NCBI RefSeq assembly: GCF_012928505.1
Contig: NZ_JABBJN010000054.1
Coordinates: forward strand, 1 to 39,779
DNA from: Achromobacter sp. Bel
Lineage (GTDB): Bacteria; Pseudomonadota; Gammaproteobacteria; Burkholderiales; Burkholderiaceae_B
Direction of reading: 5' to 3'
DNA length: 39,779 nt
Shown: piece after piece, positions 7,673-16,003 of the stretch
How the letters are laid out: every line of letters starts with the position of its first letter
How positions within the stretch are numbered: the first letter of the stretch is position 1
The notes under the pieces: model-generated
The model's input: the letters and a program-made list of their open reading frames with translations, nothing else
Database searches by the model: none
Told to the model about the DNA's origin: nothing
Position numbers and translations under genes: made by a program

Positions 7673-9316
7673 ATGTTTCCCCCGCACCGTTACTACTACC
7701 TTCACAATTTCCAGCGCGCGCTGGCGTGGGTCTCTGACCGCTACGCCGACCTGCTGGATGCCGGCGAACGCCGTTTTCTGGGCGACTTCCAGGTCTTGCC
7801 GCAGGCGTCCCAGGCGTTGATGGTGCGCATGCTGATGCGGCGCGGACCGTGGTTTCGCGCCAGTCGGCTCGTCTACGAAGAAATCGCCAGTACGCCGGAC
7901 GCCGCGGCGCCGCTGCGGGCGCTGGGGTGGCTGGACGCCGATGCGCCAATGACGTTGGACGAGCTGTTCGCCCTGCATACCAAGCCCGAGCTTTGCCGCC
8001 TGTTCGTGGATGCCCCGGTCAAGCCGGCGGCGCGCAAGGCGGATCTGTTGGAGGCCTTGCGCGCGCGGCACGATGCGCCCCAGCCCTATGCCGCTTGGAA
8101 CCCGGCGGCCGACGAACCCGTCTGGCGCGTGACGGTGGGCGACCTTTGCGAACGCTTCCGTTTGATGTTCTTTGGCAACCTGTACCAGGACTGGTCGGAA
8201 TTCGTGCTGGCCGACCTGGGCGTGTTCCAGTACGAGACCGTGCCGTTCGAGGCGTCGTCACGGGCGTTCCAGACACGTGCCGACGTGGATGGCTATCTGG
8301 CCTTGCATGCGTGCCGGGCGGCGCTGGAAGAAGGGGCCGAGCTGGACGCCTTGCTGCAGGCCGTGGAGGGTTGCGCCAGCCAGAACCCGTGGCTGGAAAA
8401 GCGCCGCGCAAAGGTGCTGTTGCGGATCGGGCAGGCGTGCGAACGGGCGCAGGACTGGCCGGCGGCGCAACGCGTCTATGAACGTTGCGCGTACCCAGGC
8501 GCGCGGCATCGCCGTATCCGCGTCCATGAACGCATGGCGCGGTTCGACGAGGCCTTGGCGTTGGCCCTGCAGGCGCAAGCCGCGCCGGAAAGCGAAGAAG
8601 AAAGCCAGCGTCTGGCGCGGATGTTGCCAAGACTGTACCGGGGGGCGGGGCAGGGTGTGCCCGCGCGGGCGGCGGCCCCGGCCTTGCTGCGCACGGATCT
8701 GACCTTGCCGCGGCCGACCGAGCCGATGCCTGTGGAATTCGTGACCCGAGACCATCTGCACCAGGACGATGCGCCGGTGCACTACGTTGAGAACGCGCTG
8801 ATCAATTCGCTGTTCGGCCTATTGTGCTGGCCGGCGGTCTTCGCGCCGTTGCCGGGGGCGTTCTTCCATCCTTTCCAGCGGGGGCCGGCCGACCTGGATG
8901 CGCCGGATTTCCACGAACGCCGCAAGGCCTTGTTCGCAGATTGCCTGGCGCAGTTGGACACGCCCGCGTATCGCGAGGTGATCTGGCAGCGCTATGCGGA
9001 GAAATCGGGCGTGCAGTCGCCGTTCGTGTTCTGGGGCGCGCTGTCGGACACGTTGTTGGCGCAGGCGCTGGACTGCCTGCCCGCCGCGCATCTGAAGCTG
9101 TTCTTCGCCCGGCTCTTGCGGGACGTCAAGACCAACCGCTCTGGCTTTCCGGACCTGATCCGATTCTGGCCAGCAGAGTGCCGCTATGAACTGGTTGAGG
9201 TCAAAGGGCCTGGCGACAAGCTGCAGGACAACCAGATCCGCTGGCTGCAGTATTGCGTGGCGCACGCGATGCCGGTGCGCGTCTGCCACGTCAGTTGGCG
9301 GGAGGAGGCGGCATGA
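7673..9316 (+). CDS. FAN1-like VRR-NUC domain nuclease
   Basis: 547 residues. The N-terminus (YYYLHNFQRALAWVSDRY... ALMVRMLMRRGPWFR) matches bacterial FAN1 homologues: an SAP-like DNA-binding region followed by a helical TPR-like middle (about 190-330). The C-terminal VRR-NUC domain, a PD-(D/E)XK fold, has D494 (GFPDLI), E509 and K511 (LVEVKGPGD) and Q518 (QDNQIRW); spacing D-15-E-2-K equals that of characterised FAN1 proteins. E373 in HYVENAL is a candidate fourth catalytic acid. FAN1 enzymes are structure-specific 5'-flap and interstrand-crosslink repair nucleases. Its stop overlaps the helicase ATG (ATGA), implying joint action. Start ATG 7673 has no clear ribosome site. Confidence 0.88.
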   Translation: MFPPHRYYYLHNFQRALAWVSDRYADLLDAGERRFLGDFQVLPQASQALMVRMLMRRGPWFRASRLVYEEIASTPDAAAPLRALGWLDADAPMTLDELFALHTKPELCRLFVDAPVKPAARKADLLEALRARHDAPQPYAAWNPAADEPVWRVTVGDLCERFRLMFFGNLYQDWSEFVLADLGVFQYETVPFEASSRAFQTRADVDGYLALHACRAALEEGAELDALLQAVEGCASQNPWLEKRRAKVLLRIGQACERAQDWPAAQRVYERCAYPGARHRRIRVHERMARFDEALALALQAQAAPESEEESQRLARMLPRLYRGAGQGVPARAAAPALLRTDLTLPRPTEPMPVEFVTRDHLHQDDAPVHYVENALINSLFGLLCWPAVFAPLPGAFFHPFQRGPADLDAPDFHERRKALFADCLAQLDTPAYREVIWQRYAEKSGVQSPFVFWGALSDTLLAQALDCLPAAHLKLFFARLLRDVKTNRSGFPDLIRFWPAECRYELVEVKGPGDKLQDNQIRWLQYCVAHAMPVRVCHVSWREEAA

Positions 9317-11583
9317 ACTACACCGTGGCGGTGCGCGCGCTGTGCGAATTCACGGCGCGGGCGGGCGATCTGGACCTGCGTTTCACGCCGGCGCCGACCG
9401 GGCTGGAGGGCATGGCGGGCCATGCCGTGGTGACGGGCCGGCGCGGCCCTGCCTACGAAACCGAAGTGGCGCTGTCGGGCCAGCATGAAAACCTGCTGGT
9501 GCGAGGGCGGGCCGATGGCTACGACCCCGTGGCCAATCAGCTGGAAGAGGTCAAGACGTACCGCGGCCAGCTGGATAGCGTGCGCGAGAACCATCGTGTG
9601 GTGCATTGGGCGCAGGCGCGCGTCTACGGCCATCTGCTGTGCCAGGCGCGCGGGCTGGCACAGGTGCGCGTGGCCCTGGTGTATTTCAATGTGGTCACCG
9701 AAGAAGAAACGGTGCTGGTGGAAACGCACGAGGCGGCGGCGCTGGCCGCCTTCTTCCAGGAACAATGCGGCCGCTTCCTCGCCTGGGCCAGGACCGAGCT
9801 TGCGCATCGCCGGTCGCGCGACGCGGCGCTGGAGAGTCTGGCATTTCCGCATGGGGAATTCCGCGCCGGGCAGCGCGACCTGGCGGTGGCCGTGTACCGC
9901 ACGGCGCGCGACGGCCGCTGCCTGATGGCACAGGCGCCCACCGGCATCGGCAAGACGCTGGGCACGATCTTTCCGTTGCTCAAGGCCAGCCCCGGCACGG
10001 GCCTGGACAAGATCTTCTTCCTGGCGGCCAAGGGGTCGGGGCGCGGGCTGGCGGTCGACGCCCTGGACACCGTCAATGCGCAGCCGGCCGCGCCCGCGCT
10101 GCGGGTCCTGGACCTGCAGGCGCGCAACAAGACCTGCGAGCATCCGGACCTGGCCTGCCACGGGGATTCCTGCCCCTTGGCCAAAGGGTTCTACGACCGC
10201 TTGCCGCAAGCGCGCGCAGCGGCGTTGCAGCACGTCCGGCTGGATGCGCCCACCGTACGCGCGACTGCCCGCGAGTATCAGGTGTGCCCGTATTACCTGT
10301 CGCAAGAGCTGATCCGCTGGAGCGACGTGGTGGTGGGCGACTACAACTACTACTACGACGCCACGGCGATGCTGTACGCCATGACGCAGGCCTACCAGTG
10401 GAAGGTGGCGGTGCTGGTGGACGAGGCCCACAATCTGGTGGATCGGGCGCGCCGCATGTACACGGGCGAACTGGACCAGGCGTCATTGTCCGCAGCGCGC
10501 TATGCGGCGCCCAAGGCCCTGAAGAAGTCGCTGGATGGGTTGCAGCGGTCATGGAACGCGCTGAACAAGAAGCAGGCCGAGCGATATCAGGCCTATGAGA
10601 TGGTGGCGCCGGGCGTGCTGGCCGCCGTGCAGAAGGCAGTGGGTGCGATCATGGATCACATGGCGGAATCGCCGTTGCCGCAAGACGACCCGGTGTTGAC
10701 GTTCTACTTCGAAGCGCTGCAGTTCATGCGCCTGGCCGAGCAGTTCGGTTCGCACGCGCTGTTCGACGTGACGCTGTCGGACGCGGGCGTGGCCAGCGTC
10801 AAGACGCGGCCGTCGATCTTGTGCGTGCGCAATGTGGTGCCGGCGCCGTATCTGGCGGCGCGCTTTGCGGCGGCACACGCGACGGTGTTGTTTTCCGGCA
10901 CGCTGAGTCCGCAGCAGTTCTACCGCGACACGCTGGGGATGCCGAAGGACACGCCGTGGATCGACGTGGCCGCGCCGTTCCAGGCCGAGCAATTGGCGGT
11001 GCGGGTCGTCGGCAACGTCTCTACGCGCTATCGCGACCGCGAACGTTCGCTGGCGCCGATCGTCGACCTGATCGCCACCCAGTATGCCGAACGGCCCGGC
11101 AACTATCTGGGGTTCTTGAGCAGCTTTGACTACCTGCGCCAGGTGTCTGACCTGATGCGCGAACGCCATCCCACGGTGCCGATCTGGTTGCAGACGCCGG
11201 GCATGGATGAGCCGGGCCGCGCGGCGTTCCTGGCCCGGTTCACCGAGACCGGCCAGGGGGTGGGTTTCGCGGTGCTGGGCGGTGCGTTCTCGGAAGGGGT
11301 GGACCTGCCAGGCAAGCGGTTGATCGGTGCGTTCATCGCCACGCTGGGCTTGCCGCAAGTGAACTCCGTGAACGAAAACATGAAGCGCGCCATGGACTTG
11401 CGTTATGGCGAAGAGAACGGCTACGACTACACCTATCTGTACCCGGGCATGCAGAAAGTAGTGCAGGCGGCCGGCCGGGTGATCCGTACCGAACAGGACG
11501 TGGGCACGGTCCACCTGATCGATGACCGCTATCGCCGCGCCAAAGTGCGCGGCCTGTTGCCTCGTTGGTGGCGAGTGGACTGA
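9313..11583 (+). CDS. XPD/DinG-type Fe-S DNA helicase with N-terminal RecB/Cas4-like nuclease domain
   Basis: 756 residues from ATG 9313. The N-terminal 160 residues carry a PD-(D/E)XK nuclease signature: D68, E79-V-K81, and the RecB/Cas4-type QxxxY at Q101-Y105. After a Q-motif-like FRAGQRDL (183-190) comes a superfamily 2 helicase with Walker A APTGIGKT (208-215), four spaced cysteines C275, C282, C287 and C325 fitting the 4Fe-4S cluster of XPD/Rad3/DinG helicases, and DEAH at 370-373; motif VI, QAAGRVIRTEQD, lies near 715. These helicases unwind 5'-to-3'. The stop-start overlap with the FAN1-like gene suggests a joint DNA-repair unit acting on flaps, forks or crosslinks. Annotation pipelines often call it plain 'ATP-dependent DNA helicase' and miss the nuclease. 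Confidence 0.88.
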   Translation: MNYTVAVRALCEFTARAGDLDLRFTPAPTGLEGMAGHAVVTGRRGPAYETEVALSGQHENLLVRGRADGYDPVANQLEEVKTYRGQLDSVRENHRVVHWAQARVYGHLLCQARGLAQVRVALVYFNVVTEEETVLVETHEAAALAAFFQEQCGRFLAWARTELAHRRSRDAALESLAFPHGEFRAGQRDLAVAVYRTARDGRCLMAQAPTGIGKTLGTIFPLLKASPGTGLDKIFFLAAKGSGRGLAVDALDTVNAQPAAPALRVLDLQARNKTCEHPDLACHGDSCPLAKGFYDRLPQARAAALQHVRLDAPTVRATAREYQVCPYYLSQELIRWSDVVVGDYNYYYDATAMLYAMTQAYQWKVAVLVDEAHNLVDRARRMYTGELDQASLSAARYAAPKALKKSLDGLQRSWNALNKKQAERYQAYEMVAPGVLAAVQKAVGAIMDHMAESPLPQDDPVLTFYFEALQFMRLAEQFGSHALFDVTLSDAGVASVKTRPSILCVRNVVPAPYLAARFAAAHATVLFSGTLSPQQFYRDTLGMPKDTPWIDVAAPFQAEQLAVRVVGNVSTRYRDRERSLAPIVDLIATQYAERPGNYLGFLSSFDYLRQVSDLMRERHPTVPIWLQTPGMDEPGRAAFLARFTETGQGVGFAVLGGAFSEGVDLPGKRLIGAFIATLGLPQVNSVNENMKRAMDLRYGEENGYDYTYLYPGMQKVVQAAGRVIRTEQDVGTVHLIDDRYRRAKVRGLLPRWWRVD

Positions 11584-11671
11584 ACGCGGCGCCCTGCGCT
11601 TGGCCATCGCCTCATGGTGAGCGGGACGTCGCGTATCATCCTGCCCTTTCCACCTTAGCTGTAAGGCACCG

Positions 11672-12058
11672 ATGATCCGAACCCGCTTCCTGGCCGTCTG
11701 CGGCTTGCTTTGCGTCATGGCGTCCGCCACTGTCCTGGCGCGCGATTTGCCATACACGGATGCGGACATGTGGTCCGAGAAAAACGCGGACGAGCTGGTC
11801 GCGCTGTGCCGGAAGGAAACGCCGGCGCTGATCAGGCAGATGGTCGCCGAGGACAAGCATTCCGAGCTCTACCAGGCGACCGATCTGGATATTCCTGACG
11901 TCTACGATGTGATGCGCGACGTCGGTCCGCTGGCGTGGATGATCAGCACCGATTACACCTTCAAGGACGCCCAAGGCAAGAAGCGCGAATTTGTCGCGTC
12001 CTGCCTTTTCCGCCACAACGGGACGTTGGGGTTCGCTACGGTGTCCAACCAACCCTGA
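11672..12058 (+). CDS. small exported hypothetical protein
   Basis: 128 residues. Residues 1-24 form a Sec signal peptide (positively charged start, hydrophobic core, cleavage after VLA or LAR). The mature part of about 105 residues has two cysteines (C46 and C111, in LVALCRKET and VASCLF) that could form a disulphide in the periplasm, and a C-terminal part with beta-type alternation. AAGG stands 5 bases before the ATG. It lies alone, 88 bases after the helicase and tail-to-tail with the MFS gene, 10 bases between stops. No family recognised; a periplasmic role is inferred only from the signal. Confidence 0.75.
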   Translation: MIRTRFLAVCGLLCVMASATVLARDLPYTDADMWSEKNADELVALCRKETPALIRQMVAEDKHSELYQATDLDIPDVYDVMRDVGPLAWMISTDYTFKDAQGKKREFVASCLFRHNGTLGFATVSNQP

Positions 12059-12068
12059 GCGGCAGACG

Positions 12069-13607
12069 TCAGGAGACGTTCGTTGTGCCGGCGGGGGCAG
12101 GGCGAGCGGCCACGGCGGCGGACTTCCCCAGCAGGGCATAGACCAGGGCGGCCAGCAACACCGAGAGCGCCGCCAGCGCATACAGCACTTGCCCGAAGGC
12201 ATGCTGGTATGCCTGGCGGAGCAAGTCCTGGGCCGCGGGCAATAGCGCGGCGGCCTCGGCCAATTGCCCCAGCGCGGCCCGGTTCGCGGCCTGCAGCAGG
12301 TTCTGGTCAGAGGCGTCCGCCAGCACGGCGGCCACCCGGGCGTTGATAAGCGTGGCCAGCAGGGCGCCGACGACCGCGATGGCCACGCCATCGGCCGAGA
12401 CACGCACGGTATTGAAGATGCCGGTGGCCATGCCCACCCGTTCCCGCTCGACCACGCTGACCGCCATTGCGTCCATCAGGCCCCACGGCAGGCCGATGCC
12501 GATGCCGATCAGGCTCATGGGCTGCCACAGCGCGCCGCCCTCGCCGGCAAGCACCCGGGCCAGCCAGACCAGGCCCGCCGCCACCGCGAGCAGGCCGGCG
12601 CAGGACAGCGCGCCAGGGCTGGCCCAACGCGTCAGCATGGCGGCGATGAACGGCACGACCAGCAGGGGCGCGGCCAGGCCAATCATCAACTGGCCGGCAG
12701 CCAGCGCGCTGTAGCCGTCGATGCCGATGAAGCGGCCGGGCAGCACCGCGATCAGCACGATGAAGAGGAACGCGGGCGACGCGGCCAGCACTTGCACGCC
12801 GACGAAGCGCGCGTCGCGGAACAGGCTCAGGTCCAGCATGGGGCGGGCGGCGCGGCGCTCAACGCGCACGAACACCCCGGACAGCAGGGCAGACGTCAAT
12901 AGCGCGCCGATGACGTGCGCATCCGTCCAGCCCGCTTCGGGCGCCAGCAACATGCCGTAGGTGAACAGGCCCAGCGCGCCGGTGAAGCTGATGGCGCCCG
13001 GCCAGTCCAGCCGGCCTTGGGCGGCGCCTGGGGCCGGCCGCACGCTGACGGCCACCATGATGGCGCCCAGTACGCCTACGCCGCCAGTCGCCAGGAAGAC
13101 CCATTCCCAGCCCGCGGCCTGCACCATCCATCCGGAGGCCAGCGGCCCGAACGACAGCCCGATGCCGAACGTGGTGCCCAGCAAGCTGAAGGCACGGGTG
13201 CGCGCCACGCCATGGAACAGGGGGGCCAGCGACGACATCGCGGCGGCGAATGCGGCCGCGCCGCCCGTGCCTTGCATCAGCCGCAGGATGTCGATCCAAC
13301 CCGTGGTGGGCATATAAGGAATGGCGAAAGTGGCGGCGCAGAACCCGGTCAGGCCTAGCAGCCAGACCCGGCGCGGGCCGTACAGGTCGGTCAGGCTGCC
13401 TGACACCATGATGACGCTGCCGTACGCCAGGATGTAGCCGTTGAGGATCCAGTTCAGTTCCACCGGCGTGCCGCCCAGCGCCTGGCTGATCGACGGCAGG
13501 ACCACGGCGGGGCCGGTGAAGCACAACGGAATGAGCAGGGCCGTGAGGCAGGCGGACAGCAGTTGCAGCCAGCGGTGGCCGGGGGAGGGGGATTGGGATA
13601 GATGCAT
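12069..13607 (-). CDS. MFS multidrug-type transporter (DHA2-like, about 14 helices)
   Basis: 512 residues from ATG 13607, where the hydrophobic first helix begins about 15 residues in; an in-frame ATG at 13673 would add an unlikely basic leader. About 14 hydrophobic helices are visible, with the MFS motif A-like loop GSLTDLYGPRRVWLLG after helix 2 and the PxG-type motif C in helix 5. Such inner-membrane proton antiporters expel drugs, dyes or metabolites. The gene is divergent from a LysR regulator (start 13755) with a shared 147-base region, a common arrangement in which the LysR protein controls the transporter. Substrate unknown. Confidence 0.87.
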   Translation of the reverse strand: MHLSQSPSPGHRWLQLLSACLTALLIPLCFTGPAVVLPSISQALGGTPVELNWILNGYILAYGSVIMVSGSLTDLYGPRRVWLLGLTGFCAATFAIPYMPTTGWIDILRLMQGTGGAAAFAAAMSSLAPLFHGVARTRAFSLLGTTFGIGLSFGPLASGWMVQAAGWEWVFLATGGVGVLGAIMVAVSVRPAPGAAQGRLDWPGAISFTGALGLFTYGMLLAPEAGWTDAHVIGALLTSALLSGVFVRVERRAARPMLDLSLFRDARFVGVQVLAASPAFLFIVLIAVLPGRFIGIDGYSALAAGQLMIGLAAPLLVVPFIAAMLTRWASPGALSCAGLLAVAAGLVWLARVLAGEGGALWQPMSLIGIGIGLPWGLMDAMAVSVVERERVGMATGIFNTVRVSADGVAIAVVGALLATLINARVAAVLADASDQNLLQAANRAALGQLAEAAALLPAAQDLLRQAYQHAFGQVLYALAALSVLLAALVYALLGKSAAVAARPAPAGTTNVS

Positions 13608-13715
13608 GGGCGTGCCGGTTGAAACAAGGGCGCCGCGCAGCGGGATTGCGGAGCGGCGACACGATGACGGCAAGCTTAGGAGGCATCGGATAAAAGAAAA
13701 ATAGGCTAGGATTCC

Positions 13716-13738
13716 GAATATTCAGGACATAAATGTCC
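13716..13738. promoter_or_regulatory. two adjacent palindromes, candidate LysR operator
   Basis: GAATATTC (13716-13723) is followed at once by GGACAT-AA-ATGTCC (13725-13738). Both lie between the divergent MFS and LysR starts, 17 to 39 bases upstream of the LysR ATG, where an autoregulatory LysR site would be expected. Confidence 0.5.
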
Positions 13739-13754
13739 GTAGTTGGGAGAGGCA

Positions 13755-14639
13755 ATGGATAGTCTTGGAGGCATCGGTATCTTTGTGCTGGTCGCGGAGA
13801 CGCGTAGCTTTTCCGAGGCGGGCCGGGTACTGGGCGTGTCCCCGTCGGCGGTGGGAAAAAGCGTGGCGCGCATGGAAGAGCGCTTGAAGGCGCGGTTGTT
13901 CCATCGCAGCACGCGCCATATCGCACTGACGCCCGAGGGCGAGAAGTTCCTGGAGCGCTGCCGCCGCATTCTGTGCGAGGTCGAGGCGGCCGAACTGGAA
14001 CTTTCCGAAGCGGCCGATGCGCCTCGCGGCAAGCTGCGGGTGAGCCTGCCGCGCTACAGCGGGCTGTTCGAAACCACCATCGCCAGCTTCATGCGCCAGT
14101 ATCCGGACGTGGAGCTGGACCTGGAGTTCACCGACCGGATGGTGGACGTGATCGGCGAAGGCTATGACGCCGTGGTCCGCACTGGCGACATGGACGATTC
14201 GGGTCTGAAGCGCCGCAGATTGGGGCCGTTCCGGCGCGTGCTGGCCGCCTCGCCTGATTACCTGCGCCAGCATGGCACGCCCAAGCGCGCGGTCGACCTG
14301 CTGCGCCACGCCTGCCTGCATTACCGATATCCCGCGACGGGCCGGCTTGAAAAATGGCCGCTGAAGCTGGGTCCTGACGCGCAATCGCCCGATTTGCCGC
14401 TGACGCTGGTCTGCAACAGCGTCGAAATGCGGATTGCGCTGGCAGTGGGCGGGCAGGGCATCGTCTGCCTGCCGGACTTCACGATCCGCCGCGAACTGGC
14501 TTCGGGGCAATTGCAGATCGTGATGGATGACCGCACGCGGGGCAGCGGCACGATGTGGGCGCTGTGGCCCGCCAGCCGCCATGCGTCGCCCAAACTGCGG
14601 GTGTTCATCGACCATCTGGCGCACCATCTCTTTCCCTGA
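13755..14639 (+). CDS. LysR-family transcriptional regulator
   Basis: 294 residues. ATG 13755 follows GGGAGAGG (13745-13752). The N-terminal winged helix-turn-helix (about residues 1-60) reads FVLVAETRSFSEAGRVLGVS then SAVGKSVARMEERL, the classical LysR signature; residues 90-290 form the periplasmic-binding-protein-like effector domain. The sequence belongs to the CrgA/DsdC-like group with a short C-terminus. It faces the MFS gene and is its likely regulator, acting on a small-molecule effector. No further partner gene is co-transcribed; 75 bases separate it from tetR. Confidence 0.9.
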   Translation: MDSLGGIGIFVLVAETRSFSEAGRVLGVSPSAVGKSVARMEERLKARLFHRSTRHIALTPEGEKFLERCRRILCEVEAAELELSEAADAPRGKLRVSLPRYSGLFETTIASFMRQYPDVELDLEFTDRMVDVIGEGYDAVVRTGDMDDSGLKRRRLGPFRRVLAASPDYLRQHGTPKRAVDLLRHACLHYRYPATGRLEKWPLKLGPDAQSPDLPLTLVCNSVEMRIALAVGGQGIVCLPDFTIRRELASGQLQIVMDDRTRGSGTMWALWPASRHASPKLRVFIDHLAHHLFP

Positions 14640-14663
14640 GTCCGGCGTGATCGGGCTTGTAGG

Positions 14664-14697
14664 ATGATGCTCATCATATTAGTATGACCGGCATCAT
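14664..14697. promoter_or_regulatory. nested palindromes upstream of tetR, candidate TetR operator
   Basis: ATGATG-CT-CATCAT (14664-14677) is a palindrome, and its outer half ATGATGC (14664-14670) is repeated inverted as GCATCAT (14691-14697). The AT-rich stretch between would hold a promoter. It sits 18 to 51 bases before the tetR ATG, the usual place for an autorepressor site. Confidence 0.55.
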
Positions 14698-14714
14698 TTA
14701 ATGGCGGGCTCGTC

Positions 14715-15305
14715 ATGCGCTACGGCAACGGACACAAGCGGGAAACGCGGATACGCATTCTGAAAACGGCGGCTGATGCGGTGCGTGCCGATGGCCCCGA
14801 CCGGATCGGCGTGGCAGCGGTGATGCGCCAGGCAGGCATGACGCACGGCGGCTTCTACGCGCATTTCGATTCCAAGGATGCCCTGGTCGAAGCGTCGATC
14901 AAACACATGTTCGACGAGGCGCTGGCGCGTGCCCAAAAGCGCCTGGACGGGCGCCCGCCGGCTGAAGGTCTTGCTGCGTATGTGGACACCTACCTGTCGC
15001 CCGCTCATTGCGAGGCGCGGGCGCATGGCTGCCCGCTGGTGGCGTTGGCGTCCGATCTGCCGCGTCAATCCGAAGCCTGCCGCGAGGCTTACGCCACCGG
15101 GATGCGCCGCCTGGTGCAGGCGCTGGCGGGCCGGTTGGCCGCGGCCGGCTACCCCGATCCTGAACCGCTGGCCCGTTCGGTGCTGTCCGAACTGGTCGGC
15201 GCCGTATCCCTGGCCCGTTGCGAGACCGACGCGCAACGGGCGAATGCCATGCTGGCGGATGTCCGCCGGCTCTTGAAGGCCCGGCTGGGCCTGGAGCAAT
15301 GCTGA
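14715..15305 (+). CDS. TetR/AcrR-family transcriptional regulator
   Basis: 196 residues. The TetR_N helix-turn-helix lies at about residues 8-55, with the recognition region VAAVMRQAGMTHGGFYAHFDSKDAL. The helical C-terminal ligand domain contains Cys-98-like ARAHGCPLVALASD, found in the subgroup that controls oxidoreductases and efflux genes. Its TGA overlaps the thioesterase start (TGATG at 15303-15307), so the two are coupled. A strong palindromic operator candidate lies just upstream. Likely a repressor of its own operon, released by a small hydrophobic or electrophilic ligand; the ligand is unknown. Confidence 0.9.
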   Translation: MRYGNGHKRETRIRILKTAADAVRADGPDRIGVAAVMRQAGMTHGGFYAHFDSKDALVEASIKHMFDEALARAQKRLDGRPPAEGLAAYVDTYLSPAHCEARAHGCPLVALASDLPRQSEACREAYATGMRRLVQALAGRLAAAGYPDPEPLARSVLSELVGAVSLARCETDAQRANAMLADVRRLLKARLGLEQC

Positions 15306-15808
15306 TGACCACCCACTCCACCCCCCATCGCGAACCCAGTCTGGTCGACGAGACCGGCGCGGGCCTGGACGGCCTGGCGCAACTGCGCGCCTTGCTGGCT
15401 TCCGGCCGCAAGCCGGGCATCATGGTGACGCTGGATTTCGACTTCGTGGAAGTGGAAACGGGGCGCGCCGTGTTCGCCGGCACGCCCGGGCCGCAGGCGT
15501 ACAACCCGATCGGCACGGTGCACGGCGGGTACGCGGCCACGCTGCTGGATTCGGCTTGTGGCTGCGCCGCGCACTCGCAGCTGACGGCAGACCAGGCCTA
15601 CACCACGCTGGAGTTGAAAGTGGCCTATCACAAGGCCATCACGCGCCACAGCGGCCTGCTGCGCGCGGAGGGCCGGGTCCTATCGATGGGCCAGCGCGTG
15701 GCCTATGCCGAAGCCAAATTGACGGACGCTCAGGGCCGCCTGCTGGCCTCCGCCACGTCCACGTTGCTGGTGTTTGCGCGGCCGGCGCCGGCCGTTGCCG
15801 CAGCTTGA
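15305..15808 (+). CDS. PaaI-type hotdog-fold acyl-CoA thioesterase
   Basis: 167 residues from ATG 15305, which has GGAG (15293-15296) 8 bases upstream; ATG 15299 is in frame but only 2 bases from that site. The hotdog core spans residues 40-160, with the PaaI signature NPIGTVHGGYAATLLDSACG (about 66-85), where the HGG glycines and the following acidic Asp form the catalytic helix region. Such enzymes hydrolyse aryl- or acyl-CoA thioesters in the cytoplasm and rescue trapped CoA. Coupled to the upstream tetR, so probably induced by the TetR ligand. Substrate unknown. Confidence 0.88.
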   Translation: MTTHSTPHREPSLVDETGAGLDGLAQLRALLASGRKPGIMVTLDFDFVEVETGRAVFAGTPGPQAYNPIGTVHGGYAATLLDSACGCAAHSQLTADQAYTTLELKVAYHKAITRHSGLLRAEGRVLSMGQRVAYAEAKLTDAQGRLLASATSTLLVFARPAPAVAAA

Positions 15809-15824
15809 AAAAGAAACGGCCTTG

Positions 15825-15944
15825 ATGGCCGTAGATCCCATTGCCATCCTTGCCGCCGCGCTGGAGCGCGGCGGCGTGCCGGCCGCTCGCGTAGACGGGG
15901 CCGGGCGTCTGGCGGGGCGGGCGCATTTCGCCCGGTTTGCGTAG
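15825..15944 (+). CDS. possible 39-residue small ORF in the thioesterase-amidase gap
   Basis: ATG 15825 to TAG 15944 encodes a 39-residue peptide with an Ala/Arg-rich, helical-looking composition. No Shine-Dalgarno precedes it and the stretch also contains an 11-bp hairpin. It may be chance coding in GC-rich DNA or a gene remnant; kept only because it fills the gap in the same strand and phase style as its neighbours. Confidence 0.15.
   Translation: MAVDPIAILAAALERGGVPAARVDGAGRLAGRAHFARFA
15852..15875. terminator. 11-bp hairpin after the thioesterase gene
   Basis: GCCGCCGCGCT and AGCGCGGCGGC are exact inverted copies around a GG loop. No T-run follows, so it is not a classical intrinsic terminator; it may protect the 3' end of the tetR-thioesterase transcript or pause polymerase. 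A weaker 6-bp hairpin (15816-15832) sits just before it. Confidence 0.35.
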
Positions 15945-16003
15945 TATGTCGGTTGCGCCGGGGGTTAACCGCCGGCGCCTAAAACGACAAACCAGGAGAC
16001 CGC

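Noticed and set aside
4391..8071. A 1226-codon open frame on the minus strand
   Set aside because: It lies opposite the flavoprotein and cytochrome genes, whose motifs are unambiguous. Its His/Arg/Ala/Gln-rich translation is typical of antisense reading of GC-rich codons, and it has no domain.
7673..11583. The nuclease-helicase pair as a phage-defence island or Cas4-containing CRISPR remnant
   Set aside because: No CRISPR repeats, cas genes, integrase, attachment sites or composition change are seen around it. Cas4-like similarity is confined to the general RecB-type nuclease fold.
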